A DNA stretch of 23,360 nt from a virus. A program made the translations under genes and the position numbers. Below are positions 1 through 8,980 of the stretch, in pieces (positions within the stretch are counted from its first letter, which is position 1; each line of letters starts with the position of its first letter). The stretch spans positions 1 through 23,360 of the IMG/VR virus record IMGVR_UViG_3300036945_000501; one strand, given 5' to 3'. The notes under the pieces are model-generated. The model worked only from the letters and a program-made list of their open reading frames with translations, made no database searches and had not been told where the DNA came from.

Positions 1-620
1 GTCAGCGCATCCGCTGTGCCGCCGGCCAGGCCGCCATATGCGATCCGCTGCGTTTCAAGCCCGGTCAGGAACGCCGTGCTGCTCGCCACGTTCAGCAGCG
101 TCTCGACAAAGGCGCTCACCGTGAGAGAACCGACCGTCACCACTTCCGCCGCGGTCGGATTGCCGCTGGCGTCGAACAGCAGATATTTGCTTGCGCGGTC
201 CACCGACGAAGGCAGCGTCAGCCCGGTTTCCGTCTTCGGCACAAGAAGCCCACGGCCATAGTCGCGCACGACTTCTTGCACAATGGCCGTCAGCCGATCG
301 ACCATCGTCTCGATACTGTCGGCAGGCAGCGGCCCATAGGATTGCAGGTCCGTGGATTGCGTCTGCGCCGTCACGCGGCGAATGGTCCATGTCCTCCCTG
401 ATGCCGGCGCGGCTACGGCCGTTACCGTGCCCGTGCTGCCGTCGCCCCCCGTCACCGTGTAGTCAGTCGTGAGCGTCTTGACCGTCTCGACGCCGGTTGC
501 CGTGACCCGCTCGATAACCTCCAACTCGGAGGTTTCAAAGAAATCGTAGGTGACGGGAAACGCCGTGGTTGCGCCATCGCAGGTATAGGCGACTACGCTT
601 GCGGTTGTGGCGATGGTCAT
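1..620 (-). CDS. Tail fibre protein, N-terminal part (cut by window edge)
   Basis: This leftward reading frame starts at the ATG at 620-618 and is open to the left edge, so only about the first 206 residues are visible. The N-terminus has the pattern of podovirus tail-fibre attachment domains: a short beta-rich opening (YTCDGATTAFPVTYDFF), a 'DYTVTGGDGSTGTVT' strand pair, 'GRTWTIRRVT', then a helical stretch ending in 'DRLTAIVQEVVRDYGRGL'. In T7-like phages this region binds the fibre to the tail, while the missing C-terminal part recognises the host. A Shine-Dalgarno-like GATGAGGT lies about 8 nt upstream and overlaps the end of the preceding ejection-protein gene, whose stop is only 4 bp away. 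The assignment to a tail appendage is firm; receptor specificity cannot be judged from this part. Confidence 0.85.
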   Translation of the reverse strand, partial: MTIATTASVVAYTCDGATTAFPVTYDFFETSELEVIERVTATGVETVKTLTTDYTVTGGDGSTGTVTAVAAPASGRTWTIRRVTAQTQSTDLQSYGPLPADSIETMVDRLTAIVQEVVRDYGRGLLVPKTETGLTLPSSVDRASKYLLFDASGNPTAAEVVTVGSLTVSAFVETLLNVASSTAFLTGLETQRIAYGGLAGGTADAL

Positions 621-624
621 GGCG

Positions 625-3600
625 TTACCTCATCTCGGGCGGTAGCGAGCGATCGACGCTCGGCATGGGCGCGCGCGGCGTGCGTGGGATTGGTGTTGTC
701 GGCGGCCCGGCACGCTGTTGGCTGCGCTGGTCCGCGCGCTGGGCGACGTATCGGGCTAGGTCGCGATGCTCGCGGAGCACCTGTTGCCGCGCCGCATCGC
801 GGAACGCCGTCACGGTGCGGTTTATCAGCCGCGCCCGGGAACCTTCTTCGCCATCAGTTCCGGCGCGGTATTCCGCCCCGCGCGGCCCGCGGCCTTCGAT
901 CATCTCGGCCAGCGCATCGTGCAAGCCCTTGTCGCCAAACATCGGAACGCGAGCGTCCTGCCCGAAAAGCACCCGGAGCCGGTCAAGCGCCTGCGGGAAA
1001 TCGCGCATGTTGACCGGCGTCCCGTTGAACGTCTGCGCCCGCCTCATGCCTTCGACATTCATGTTGAGACGCGCCATCTCGATATCTACCGGATCGTTGC
1101 GGACGTTCTGCATCCGCATGGGCGAAATGGCAGACACAGCCGCCGCAAGCTGTTCTGACCCGGCCATGGATTCCAAGCCGTGCCGCAACGGCCGCCCCCA
1201 AAAATCGCGGCGCGGCGTCAAGCCACTCGACAGCCCCGGAACCCGCGCACGGATGCGGTCTAAGATGTTCATCGCCTCGCGCTGGTAGGGATCGAGCGCG
1301 CGCGTCGCCGCGGCCATGGCGCCAGGTGCCGCAAAGGATTGGATCGTGTTCCCGATCAGCCTTTCTGCATTCGGCTGGCGTGTGTTCAGCGCGTCGGTAA
1401 TGTTCGCCACGCCCTGCATGAATGAGCGGTTGACCACCGCGCGCCCCACCATCACGACAAGCGCGTTGCTCAGTTCTTGGAACTCGTCGATTTCTTCCGG
1501 CTCGATATCCGCGCGCCGCACCATGTCGGCAACATCGGCCGCCATGCCCATAACGAAGCCGAACGGATCAAGGCGGTTATAGGACACCCAAGCATCGCCA
1601 ACGCGAATGGAATAGGGCTGATGCGCCCGCTGCCAGATTTCGCGCTCGCCTGGATCATCCGGCCCGCCGCCTGTGACGCTGCCGGCATCGGCCCATGTAA
1701 ATGCGCTCGCCAGCAGCATGGACCCAGTTGCCACGCGCGCAAGGGCCAGGTCGCGACGCGCTCCCCCGGCAGCCACGTCCGCGCGCCATGTGCCAACGAT
1801 GGGCGCGAATGGCGTGCGCTCGAAGCCATAGGAGAAGATGTTGGCCGGCGTGCGAACGAAGGGCAGGACGATCGACGCGGCGAGGTTCCACCCAGCGCTA
1901 TCCGTCGTGCGGAGTTGCATCAGGGCTTGCGTGATCGGTCCCGCTTCGCGGTTGAATGTCGCGTATAGCGCCATGTCGGCAGCCGCAACCCGGACGTGCT
2001 CAGGCGGATCGCGCATCACTCGGGCCATCTCGGCGCCAAGGGCTTGCGGCGTAGCCTGCTCATTCCTCGCGGCAAGGCGCCCGTAGGATTCCCGCAGCGC
2101 GCTTGCGTGCAGTTCCATGCGGTATAGCATGGACTTGAAGAAGGCATCTTCCGCGCCCATCGATCGCCCCGGCGCAGACACAACAGAATGACCGATGAAG
2201 TCCAGCGCGCGGCCGAGGCCTGACCCGGCATCCGCGCCCCATGCCTGCGACGAAATCGCCCCCTGCCGAGGCAAGTCCTGCCGGCCGATCATGGCGGCAA
2301 CCTCGGCGCCATCGTCCAGATATGTGCGACGCATGAGGCGCAACGCATCCCCGAACCCGGAAACCATTCCATACAGCATGGCGACGGATTCGCCGGGCAT
2401 CACGCCCTGCCCTCCTGTCGCACCACGACCAGCCGCCACACTCGATGCCACGCTGCGCTCGATGACGCTCAGATACAGGTTGAGCGCATTGCCCGTCATA
2501 TTCGTGATATGCGTTGCCGGAGAGGAAAGTAGCGCGTTGATCCAGACTTGTTGGATCGCCTCCAGGCTTCGCCCCGCCCATCCGCGGTTGACGAAAGCCC
2601 CGAGCGCGGGCGCCAGTTGCTCGGCCGGCAGATTGTTGCCCAACATCGCCAAACGCCGCGCCATCGCAGCCGACACGTCCGCCCCGCCGGATTGCTCCAT
2701 CAGGTCGGAAATCATCCGCATCTGATCGCGGCCGGATGCCGACGGAATTGCCCACGCCTGCAACGCGCGCGCCGTCTCCGTCCGCGCGCCCAATACTTGC
2801 GCTTGGATCGCGTAGTGAACCGCCATCATCCGGCGGAACGCCGCCTGTTCGAGCGGCCCGGCGCCGGGCGCTGCTGCTGCCCGCGCCGCCGCAAGCAACT
2901 GCTCTCCGCTCGCCGTGTAGAGGTTCCGCGCCGCAAGCGCCGTCTCGGCGTTGAGAGGCTGCCCGCGCTGCCGGGAAAGCAAGTCCTCAACCGTCAATCC
3001 GAGTTGATCGGCAAGCCGGCGCGTCTCGGCATTCGTCTGGACGCCGCGTTGCGCCTCTGAAATCGTGCCTCGGAAGGATTCCGCCATGTCGCGGATTACG
3101 CCTTGCACATCATCCGGCGTCGCGATGCGGCCCCAGTTGATGAACACTTCCGGCGCTTCCTGCCGGCCCGACAGGACGCCGCCGGTTGCCATGTCATCAG
3201 CCACGCCCACCAGCGCGCGCGGCGCATCTGGACCGGCTTCACGCGCGGCTTGTTCGCCAGCGTTCACCCGCGCCGCGGCGTCGCCTCGCCGCACTTCAAA
3301 CAGCGGGCGCGCATCGTCGCCCACAATCATCAGATCACGCGCGGGCGAAGCCGGAACGCCGGCCGCTTCCGTCAAAGTCTGCGGAGGCAATGGTGCTGGC
3401 GTCGGCCCGCCGGCCGGAACGCCCTGCGATGCACGCCTGGCCGCGAAGCCCGCCCTCGCCGCCCTCAGAACCGCGATCGCCCCGTCCACCGCCGCGCCAG
3501 TCGCGCTTCCGACTACCGCATTCCGCATCCGGTTCAGCGCCGCGTCGTCATCCGGCGCCGTCGCAAGAAACTCTGTGATGACAGGGACCGGCATCCCGAC

Positions 3601-4539
3601 CTGGCGCGCCACGGACAAGAGGTTTGCCTCGTCGGCTTCGTTGTAGAAGAAGTCCGCAATCGCGCCGGCCGCCGCCGCACGCTGCGCCGTCCGCATAGCG
3701 CCGCCACCCTGCAACACGCCGACACGGCGCAACACCCGCTGCCCGCGCAGAAAGCCCGACACGAACTGCGACAACTCATGCACGACCCGCCCCGTGCCCG
3801 TGCTCGGCGCCGGGATCGGATTGTTGCGTTCAATCGTCTGAGCGATGGCTTCACCAGGATTACCCGCCCATCCCGCCGGGCGAGGCTGCCCAGGGTCCGG
3901 CCGCGCGGCACCCGTCAGATAGTTGGCAACATCGTCAGCCGCGCGGAAGCTTTCCCTAACTGCCGCGACCATGCCTCCGGGAACCTGCATGAACCCATCT
4001 GCGCCATGCCGCATAACCGTGCCCACGCTTCGCAGCATCCGAGCGCCCCATCCCGGGCCGTCTGGCAACGGTGCAACTATCTCCGGTTCCGGTTGTTCTG
4101 TTGTAGCGGCCTGCGCCGCCCCCCGCTGCCGCCGCGCGGGCGGCTCCCTTGGGGAAACCTCGGCGACCTGCTGCCTACGGCGCTGTCTCTCCCGCACTGC
4201 GGCAACCGTGCGGTCAATCTCGGCTTGCGCGCGAGCGTTCTGATATGATGTCCCCAGGTCTTCGCTGGGCAGCGACGGCGTCTCTGGATCATCAGTCTGC
4301 GCCGCGGGCGCGCCGGATGTTTCCGCTTGCCCGCTTCCCTCGGCCATGGCCGGCGCTGTCTCTGACGCATCCTCGCGAGGAAACACGTCAATGACGATCG
4401 CGCCAGTCTCGGGGTCACGCGGAGCCGGTTCCTCTGGTTCAACTGCCGGTCCACCCGGAACCTGCGGCAGATTGATTTCAGGGCCGGGAAGCTGCGCGGC
4501 CTGTTCCGGCGTCAGTGTTACAACGCTGCTGCCGCTCAT
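625..4539 (-). CDS. Large internal virion (DNA-ejection) protein, T7 gp16-position
   Basis: A 1304-aa protein, the largest in the window. The ATG at 4539 is chosen because it forms an ATGA overlap with the stop of the gene before it; an in-frame start 12 codons upstream would overlap that gene further. Residues 1 to about 165 are Pro/Glu/Gln/Ala-rich and probably disordered. The rest is mostly helical and Ala-rich, with several hydrophobic Gly/Ala stretches, an 'SSPATHITNMTGNALNLYLS' segment and later 'PYSIRVGDAWVSYNRLDPFG'. These resemble segments of very large phage proteins that carry polyvalent-protein domains. Its size and its place after the gp14- and gp15-like genes and before the tail fibre match gp16, which is ejected into the host and helps form the DNA channel. 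I saw no clear N-terminal lytic transglycosylase signature of the kind T7 gp16 has. Confidence 0.75.
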   Translation of the reverse strand: MSGSSVVTLTPEQAAQLPGPEINLPQVPGGPAVEPEEPAPRDPETGAIVIDVFPREDASETAPAMAEGSGQAETSGAPAAQTDDPETPSLPSEDLGTSYQNARAQAEIDRTVAAVRERQRRRQQVAEVSPREPPARRQRGAAQAATTEQPEPEIVAPLPDGPGWGARMLRSVGTVMRHGADGFMQVPGGMVAAVRESFRAADDVANYLTGAARPDPGQPRPAGWAGNPGEAIAQTIERNNPIPAPSTGTGRVVHELSQFVSGFLRGQRVLRRVGVLQGGGAMRTAQRAAAAGAIADFFYNEADEANLLSVARQVGMPVPVITEFLATAPDDDAALNRMRNAVVGSATGAAVDGAIAVLRAARAGFAARRASQGVPAGGPTPAPLPPQTLTEAAGVPASPARDLMIVGDDARPLFEVRRGDAAARVNAGEQAAREAGPDAPRALVGVADDMATGGVLSGRQEAPEVFINWGRIATPDDVQGVIRDMAESFRGTISEAQRGVQTNAETRRLADQLGLTVEDLLSRQRGQPLNAETALAARNLYTASGEQLLAAARAAAAPGAGPLEQAAFRRMMAVHYAIQAQVLGARTETARALQAWAIPSASGRDQMRMISDLMEQSGGADVSAAMARRLAMLGNNLPAEQLAPALGAFVNRGWAGRSLEAIQQVWINALLSSPATHITNMTGNALNLYLSVIERSVASSVAAGRGATGGQGVMPGESVAMLYGMVSGFGDALRLMRRTYLDDGAEVAAMIGRQDLPRQGAISSQAWGADAGSGLGRALDFIGHSVVSAPGRSMGAEDAFFKSMLYRMELHASALRESYGRLAARNEQATPQALGAEMARVMRDPPEHVRVAAADMALYATFNREAGPITQALMQLRTTDSAGWNLAASIVLPFVRTPANIFSYGFERTPFAPIVGTWRADVAAGGARRDLALARVATGSMLLASAFTWADAGSVTGGGPDDPGEREIWQRAHQPYSIRVGDAWVSYNRLDPFGFVMGMAADVADMVRRADIEPEEIDEFQELSNALVVMVGRAVVNRSFMQGVANITDALNTRQPNAERLIGNTIQSFAAPGAMAAATRALDPYQREAMNILDRIRARVPGLSSGLTPRRDFWGRPLRHGLESMAGSEQLAAAVSAISPMRMQNVRNDPVDIEMARLNMNVEGMRRAQTFNGTPVNMRDFPQALDRLRVLFGQDARVPMFGDKGLHDALAEMIEGRGPRGAEYRAGTDGEEGSRARLINRTVTAFRDAARQQVLREHRDLARYVAQRADQRSQQRAGPPTTPIPRTPRAPMPSVDRSLPPEMR

Positions 4540-6053
4540 CGCCGTGCATCCTGTTGGCGCAGCACAAACCGCCACGAATTCAACGCGCGCGCATGACGCG
4601 ACGCATCGGCGTTGGACAGCCTGCCCGCGTCTAAATCGTTCACCAGAGCCTCTTCCGCCGCGTCGATGACGGTTTCGTCCACGCCATCAGGCCATCCAGC
4701 AAAGCCATATGGTTCCGGCAGAGACGCCCGCCCCTGCGCCACTGCCGCCGGGCGATGCACTCCGGCAATATCCTGCGCCGCTTGCCGCGTTTCGGCTGCC
4801 GTCGCGCGAGGATTAGCCGCGGCCCATTCATCGAAGTCTGCCAGGGCAGGCCCGCGCGCACGCGCCATGCCGATATCTTCCGGCCCGTCAAACGCCTCGG
4901 CCAGCGCCGCTCGCCCGGCACGATAGGCCCTAACCTCCGCGGTATCTCCCTGCGCCCGCTCATTCACCTGCATTAAAGCCTGATAGCGCCCCGGCGTAAT
5001 GCTTTCGGATGCCAATGCGCGCTCAGCCTCGCGATGGAATGCTTGAGGATCGCCAGTCGCGCCTTCCGTCAGCCGTGCCACGGTTTCGGGATCGTCGGAT
5101 CGAGCAACACGCCCCGACAGAACCTGACGCGCTGCGGTATATGTAGAAGCCGGCAGGATGTTCCGGGACCATTCAAGGTCGCGGTCCATCGCCTCTTGAT
5201 CGCCGCCACCGTCAGCAACGGCGGTATAGATGTTGTTTACCGTCTCTTTCGACTGCGCCCCGGCCTGCTGCCAGGCGCCGCGTTCAACCTGCGTCGCCTG
5301 TGCAATTTCCGTGCGCTCGCGCTCGCCTTCTAGCGCTGTCGCCTCTGCCGCAAAGTCCTGCCGATCCTCGGGCGAAAGCCCAGAATAGCGGTTTGGATCA
5401 AGCAGCAGTTGGCGCGCCGCGCCTGGATTGCGCTGAATTTCACGCCGCACGCGCGCGCGGGACACCGACCGGCCGAACTCGCCTCGCATCCGCTCTGCGC
5501 GGTCTTCGGGAAGCGCGCCGCTTTCCACCCGAGCGCGCAACGCATCATCGAACTGTTCCGCGAGCATCGGAAACCGCGACGGATCGCGGGCAGCTTCCGC
5601 CGCCAGTGTATCGCGCAGATTGATGGTCGCCGCGGTCGCCTGTTGCGTAGCCCGCTGCGCCTGCATCCGTTGAACGTCTGGCGTCTCGCGCGACACCCAT
5701 AGTCGCGCGGTGCGCTCCAAGTCGCGCCGAACCGGCCCGATGCCAGGCATGGTGCCAGCGATTTCCGCCGTCAGGGCGCGCGTGCCTTCGTCCCATAGCT
5801 GGCCCATGCGGACGGGATCGCTTTCGCGCGACACCTCGCCGCGCAACCGCTGCAATCCTTCCGAAAACTGGACGACGCCTTGATGATACGCGGTATCGCC
5901 CGCGACCTCGAAAATCCTAGCGCCCACCGTCGCCATAGTCTCGCCGGCCCGCGCCTGCGCTTGCGGCAACGCCTGCCCGAAGTCCGGGGATATGCGCTGC
6001 TGTAGCGCCGGCTCAACCTGCGTGCGGGGCTGGAATGCGGGGATCGCTGGCAT
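4536..6053 (-). CDS. Internal virion protein, T7 gp15-position
   Basis: A 505-aa, highly charged, Ala/Arg/Glu-rich and largely helical protein without signal peptide or membrane segment. The sequence has long amphipathic stretches, for example the region around 'RYSGLSPEDRQDFAAEA' and the 'WAAANPRATAAETRQAAQDI' segment. Such all-helical proteins form the internal core or ejection tube in podoviruses. It lies between a gp14-like protein (3 bp gap) and the 1304-aa ejection protein (4-bp ATGA overlap), the order seen in T7-like phages. The N-terminal 'MPAIPAFQPRTQVEP' resembles the start of many phage ejection proteins. Assignment is mainly by position and composition; no catalytic motif is visible. 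Confidence 0.65.
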   Translation of the reverse strand: MPAIPAFQPRTQVEPALQQRISPDFGQALPQAQARAGETMATVGARIFEVAGDTAYHQGVVQFSEGLQRLRGEVSRESDPVRMGQLWDEGTRALTAEIAGTMPGIGPVRRDLERTARLWVSRETPDVQRMQAQRATQQATAATINLRDTLAAEAARDPSRFPMLAEQFDDALRARVESGALPEDRAERMRGEFGRSVSRARVRREIQRNPGAARQLLLDPNRYSGLSPEDRQDFAAEATALEGERERTEIAQATQVERGAWQQAGAQSKETVNNIYTAVADGGGDQEAMDRDLEWSRNILPASTYTAARQVLSGRVARSDDPETVARLTEGATGDPQAFHREAERALASESITPGRYQALMQVNERAQGDTAEVRAYRAGRAALAEAFDGPEDIGMARARGPALADFDEWAAANPRATAAETRQAAQDIAGVHRPAAVAQGRASLPEPYGFAGWPDGVDETVIDAAEEALVNDLDAGRLSNADASRHARALNSWRFVLRQQDARR

Positions 6054-6056
6054 GGG

Positions 6057-6593
6057 CTATCGCGACGGCCGCGGAGCATACATGCCCGCAACCCGCCCCG
6101 CTCCGCTCAGCAGAGAACTCGCCGCGTTCAGCGTCCCGGCAGATGCCGCCGCCCGCCCGGAATAAACATCGAGCGTCGCCTGATTGCCATAGCCCTTGGC
6201 CCGCTCCCGCGCCTGCCAAAGCCCTAATTCTTCGTCCAGCTTCGCCTGCCCGGCCAGGTCCGCGACAACCTCAAGCGGCGAGCCGCTGTTGGGATCAACA
6301 CCAGACGCGCCCGCCGCCGCGATGCCCGATGCAATCTGCCGGCGGTGCTGCTGGTTCTGCTGATCCGCCGCGACCGCCGCCGCCTGATTGGTCGAGATGG
6401 CGTTGTTGCGGCTCACCTGCGCGTTGTAGTTGGCAATGTTGCTCTCGGTCTTGCCTCGGTTCTCCGCCGCCATGGCGCTCACCGCAGTGCCAGCAACAGC
6501 CGCAACCGCGCTGATCGCCATAATCGTCGTCGGATCGAAGCACACTCTCGCCCAGCGTGGCGCGTCGCCCCATGTCAGCGGAATGCCCATCAT
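6057..6593 (-). CDS. Internal virion protein, T7 gp14-like
   Basis: A 178-aa protein. The ATG at 6593 is picked because it overlaps the stop of the gene before it (ATGATG overlapping TGA) and gives the usual N-terminus. Around residues 20-40 there is a hydrophobic Ala/Val-rich segment (IMAISAVAAVAGTAVSAMA), followed by an Asn/Gln/Ala-rich helical region and 'SGVDPNSGSPLEVVADLAG', which is typical of gp14-like virion core proteins of podoviruses. In T7 gp14 is ejected first and inserts in the outer membrane, and the early hydrophobic segment fits that. The gene follows the GNAT-like gp13-position gene and precedes the gp15-position gene. Confidence 0.75.
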   Translation of the reverse strand: MMGIPLTWGDAPRWARVCFDPTTIMAISAVAAVAGTAVSAMAAENRGKTESNIANYNAQVSRNNAISTNQAAAVAADQQNQQHRRQIASGIAAAGASGVDPNSGSPLEVVADLAGQAKLDEELGLWQARERAKGYGNQATLDVYSGRAAASAGTLNAASSLLSGAGRVAGMYAPRPSR

Positions 6594-7027
6594 CGCCGCA
6601 CCCTCGCCCACCGCATATGATCGGACCCGTCCGGGCCGTATGCGTGCATCACGCCCTCCGGCACGAAGCCGAGCATGGCAAGCCATCGCTGCGCCTGGGC
6701 AAAGCCCTGCCGCGCGGTCGCATCCACGCGCAGATACCCCGCGCCCGCCAACACCCGCAGAACCGCCCTATGGATCGCCGGCCAGGCTTGCATCGGCACC
6801 TCGCGCGCCAACAGACACCACGCCTCGGCGCGCCCCGGCCAATGCTGCCCAAGCCCCGCAACGCCGATGATCTTGCCGTTGTGCATCGCGGTCCATGCCG
6901 GGCCGCACGCCGCCGCGGTGCAGATCATCTTGCGCCAGTCGTCCAGAGCATCAAGCGCGCGCGCATGAACGTCCTGCGGCTCAATGCCGTCCACATCTTC
7001 CGGCCGAAACTCGCGAACCTCGATCAT
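6590..7027 (-). CDS. GNAT-fold acetyltransferase-like protein, T7 gp13-like
   Basis: A 145-aa protein beginning at the ATG at 7027, which overlaps the stop of the tail tubular B gene (ATGA). It has the layout of a GNAT fold: 'IEVREFRPEDVDGI' at the N-terminus, a central 'AWTAMHNGKIIGVAGL' beta pair, and a C-terminal 'AGYLRVDATARQGFAQAQRWLAMLGFVPEG' stretch of the kind found after the acetyl-CoA loop. Many podoviruses have such a protein just before the gp14-like gene, and T7 gp13 has this fold. The canonical Q/RxxGxG/A CoA loop is not clear, so it may be structural or an assembly helper rather than an active enzyme. Confidence 0.72.
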   Translation of the reverse strand: MIEVREFRPEDVDGIEPQDVHARALDALDDWRKMICTAAACGPAWTAMHNGKIIGVAGLGQHWPGRAEAWCLLAREVPMQAWPAIHRAVLRVLAGAGYLRVDATARQGFAQAQRWLAMLGFVPEGVMHAYGPDGSDHMRWARVRR

Positions 7028-8865
7028 CCCGACACGCTCACTTCCAGCGCCACCGCGAGAACAGTCATCGGCAAACCGTGAAAGCTTTCGATCGTGAAAG
7101 CCGTATCCCAATCCCAATCGGCCGGCGGCGTCCATTGCTTTATACCACTGAAAAGCGGGACCGCTGTATCCATCAGATCGCCCGGCATCCGGAAATCTAC
7201 CGTCTCCAGCGTGCTGCCGTAGCCGACCCTCATCGTCGCGGAATACAGCAGCCGCATCCGCACTTCCGGGATGTGTATTTTCCGCCCGAGCCCGCTGCCC
7301 TGAGCCGCGCCGTCCACGATCGGAAGCAACTTCACACGCGACGTGAACGGCAGCCCGACATGGACCACCTCGGCCGCCGGCGTGTCGATGTAGATGGCGC
7401 CAGCTGTCACCGTGCGGCTGGTCCGCACCGCCCCATCGGCCACAACGCGCACCAATGCACCTTCAAGGTGCGAAAGGCCCGTGACCGAAGTCACCGCCGT
7501 GCCAGAGTAGGTCAGGCCCGCGTCCACATGGAACGCATCGGCCTGGTTCTCCAGATCGCCGCGGAACGGCGCCCCGATTACTTCAATCCAGCGATGCTCC
7601 ACGCCGGCAATATCGCGCCGGACCGCGATGTAAACCTCATCGGTTTTGCCGTCCGCCGAAGGCACGACCGCCACGCTTTCGACTTCGCCAACGTCATCCA
7701 CGCCGCCGAGGATATGCCTGGCCCATGCCCTGACCTGCTGATCCTTGTCATAGGTCAGGGACGCCAGCGCGCCATCCTCGCGCACGGCCCAAATCACCCC
7801 GTCAGGGTTCATCTGGTATGCCACCTCGACGAAGCCATCGCCCGCGATGTGCTGCGAAAGCAGCGTCAGGTCCGCGTTCTGGTATCCATCGGTCGCAAAA
7901 TCGTAGGACAGGTCACGCAATGACCGGCCAGATGCGTCCAGATAGATAGTCGCACTCCCGATCCGGAGCCCTGCCGCATCCTCGCTTGCCGCTTCATCGC
8001 CCTGCCGGCGCGCTTCGCAGTTCGATGGCGTCAGAACCCGATTGGTATTGGACGACGGGCCGAACAGGAACGCCCCGGAAGTCGTGCCCAGCGCCACGCC
8101 GCGCCCACCTGGCGACGCGAAAAGGATCTCTGAAAGTTGGTCATCATCCACGGTCTGAGTGATGCCATTCGTATCCAGCACCACCCCATCGGGATCGCAT
8201 GGCGAGAACTTCTCGTAGTCCCCGACCTCGGACGCCCACACGCTTTGCGGCTTGGCCGTGGAACCCGCAAGGATCAATCGGTTTTGGTAGAAGCATCCGC
8301 ACCGCGGATAGCCGCGGGCCGGCGAGAACTCGCCCAGCTTCCAATGCAAAGCGGCCGTGACGTTGGCGAAGTTTCCATCGCTCGCAACCGCTACCGTGAC
8401 TTGCGTCGAAGATGTGTAAGCCGTGATCGTGCCCCATCCCCAGGCCGCTTTCCCTCGGCCGAGGTATCGCAGCACGCATGTGCCGTCCCGCAATTCCAGG
8501 CTTTCGCCCGTCGGCATGTTCAGGTCGTAGTTTGGCGTCGTGCCGGCCATGCTTGCGGCAGCCGTCGTGCCGGCGCTGATTACGCGATAGAGGCGCTTCA
8601 CGCCGCGGTCATCGGCATACATCACGATTCCGGCCGCATAGGCTGTGGACGCCACCCGCCCGCCGGCCTCATCCTTGATCGCCAGCAGTCGGCCCACATC
8701 CGTTGCTGCGAACGTCGCAGCGCTGGCCGTGACTGTCACTGATCCCGTTGTATTGTTTGGCGTAAGCGTGACTGTGCTATCTCCGGCGCCCCCACCGCGC
8801 ACCGTCTGGACGTTCTCCAGCGTGCCCGATCCGCCGATGCGGAACATGTTGAAGGAGCCGCTCAC
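7024..8865 (-). CDS. Tail tubular protein B-like protein, C-terminal portion (split gene)
   Basis: A 613-aa reading frame starting with GTG at 8865, which overlaps the TGA of the upstream half (GTGA). Residues about 25-160 look like the FCCH-type beta domain found inside phage nozzle (gp12-like) proteins: 'VTLTPNNTTGSVTVTASA', 'ATDVGRLLAI', then 'LYRVISAGTT' and 'RYLGRGKAAWGWGTITAY'. This is followed by the conserved 'LGEFSPARGYPRCGCFYQNRLILAGS' and 'PQSVWASEVGDYEKFS' blocks and a beta-propeller-like region. In podoviruses this is normally one protein of about 800 aa with the portion encoded at 8862-9536. The two parts together would be about 840 aa. The frame relation equals a -1 shift, and the -1 frame is open well upstream of this GTG, so the product may be a separate chain or a frameshift fusion. 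Confidence 0.82.
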   Translation of the reverse strand: MSGSFNMFRIGGSGTLENVQTVRGGGAGDSTVTLTPNNTTGSVTVTASAATFAATDVGRLLAIKDEAGGRVASTAYAAGIVMYADDRGVKRLYRVISAGTTAAASMAGTTPNYDLNMPTGESLELRDGTCVLRYLGRGKAAWGWGTITAYTSSTQVTVAVASDGNFANVTAALHWKLGEFSPARGYPRCGCFYQNRLILAGSTAKPQSVWASEVGDYEKFSPCDPDGVVLDTNGITQTVDDDQLSEILFASPGGRGVALGTTSGAFLFGPSSNTNRVLTPSNCEARRQGDEAASEDAAGLRIGSATIYLDASGRSLRDLSYDFATDGYQNADLTLLSQHIAGDGFVEVAYQMNPDGVIWAVREDGALASLTYDKDQQVRAWARHILGGVDDVGEVESVAVVPSADGKTDEVYIAVRRDIAGVEHRWIEVIGAPFRGDLENQADAFHVDAGLTYSGTAVTSVTGLSHLEGALVRVVADGAVRTSRTVTAGAIYIDTPAAEVVHVGLPFTSRVKLLPIVDGAAQGSGLGRKIHIPEVRMRLLYSATMRVGYGSTLETVDFRMPGDLMDTAVPLFSGIKQWTPPADWDWDTAFTIESFHGLPMTVLAVALEVSVSG

Positions 8866-8980
8866 TCGCCGCCCCCGCCGCCATCGCCGCCGCCATCGCC
8901 ATCGCCGCTGCTGCCGCCGCTGTCGCCGCCCGAATCCCCGCCGGTCCCGCCCGCGCCTGCATCGTCCGTTCCGCCGGTCG
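8862..8980 (-). repeat. GGC/GAT-rich low-complexity linker with G5 run at the frame junction
   Basis: The end of the N-terminal tail tubular B frame is built of GGC, GAC, GAT and AGC codons, ending in GGC GGG GGC GGC GAG TGA. On the coding strand the only five-G run here is at 8876-8872. Reading the -1 frame backwards from the GTG at 8865 shows no stop codon for at least 130 nt, so a -1 slip anywhere in this linker would join the two halves. The repeat is prone to length change, so a simple mutation is also possible. Confidence 0.6.

Noticed and set aside
3103-4248. Long plus-strand open frame (381 codons) opposite the ejection protein
   Set aside because: Arg/His/Pro-rich composition typical of antisense frames in GC-rich DNA, with the strong phage-protein signal on the other strand. 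The same holds for plus-strand frames at 6895-7923, 10595-11575, 13084-14046, 16544-17536 and 18777-19664.
7077-7100. Short direct repeat GTGAAAGC in the end of the tail tubular B gene
   Set aside because: Only two copies within coding sequence; no wider array, so chance is sufficient.
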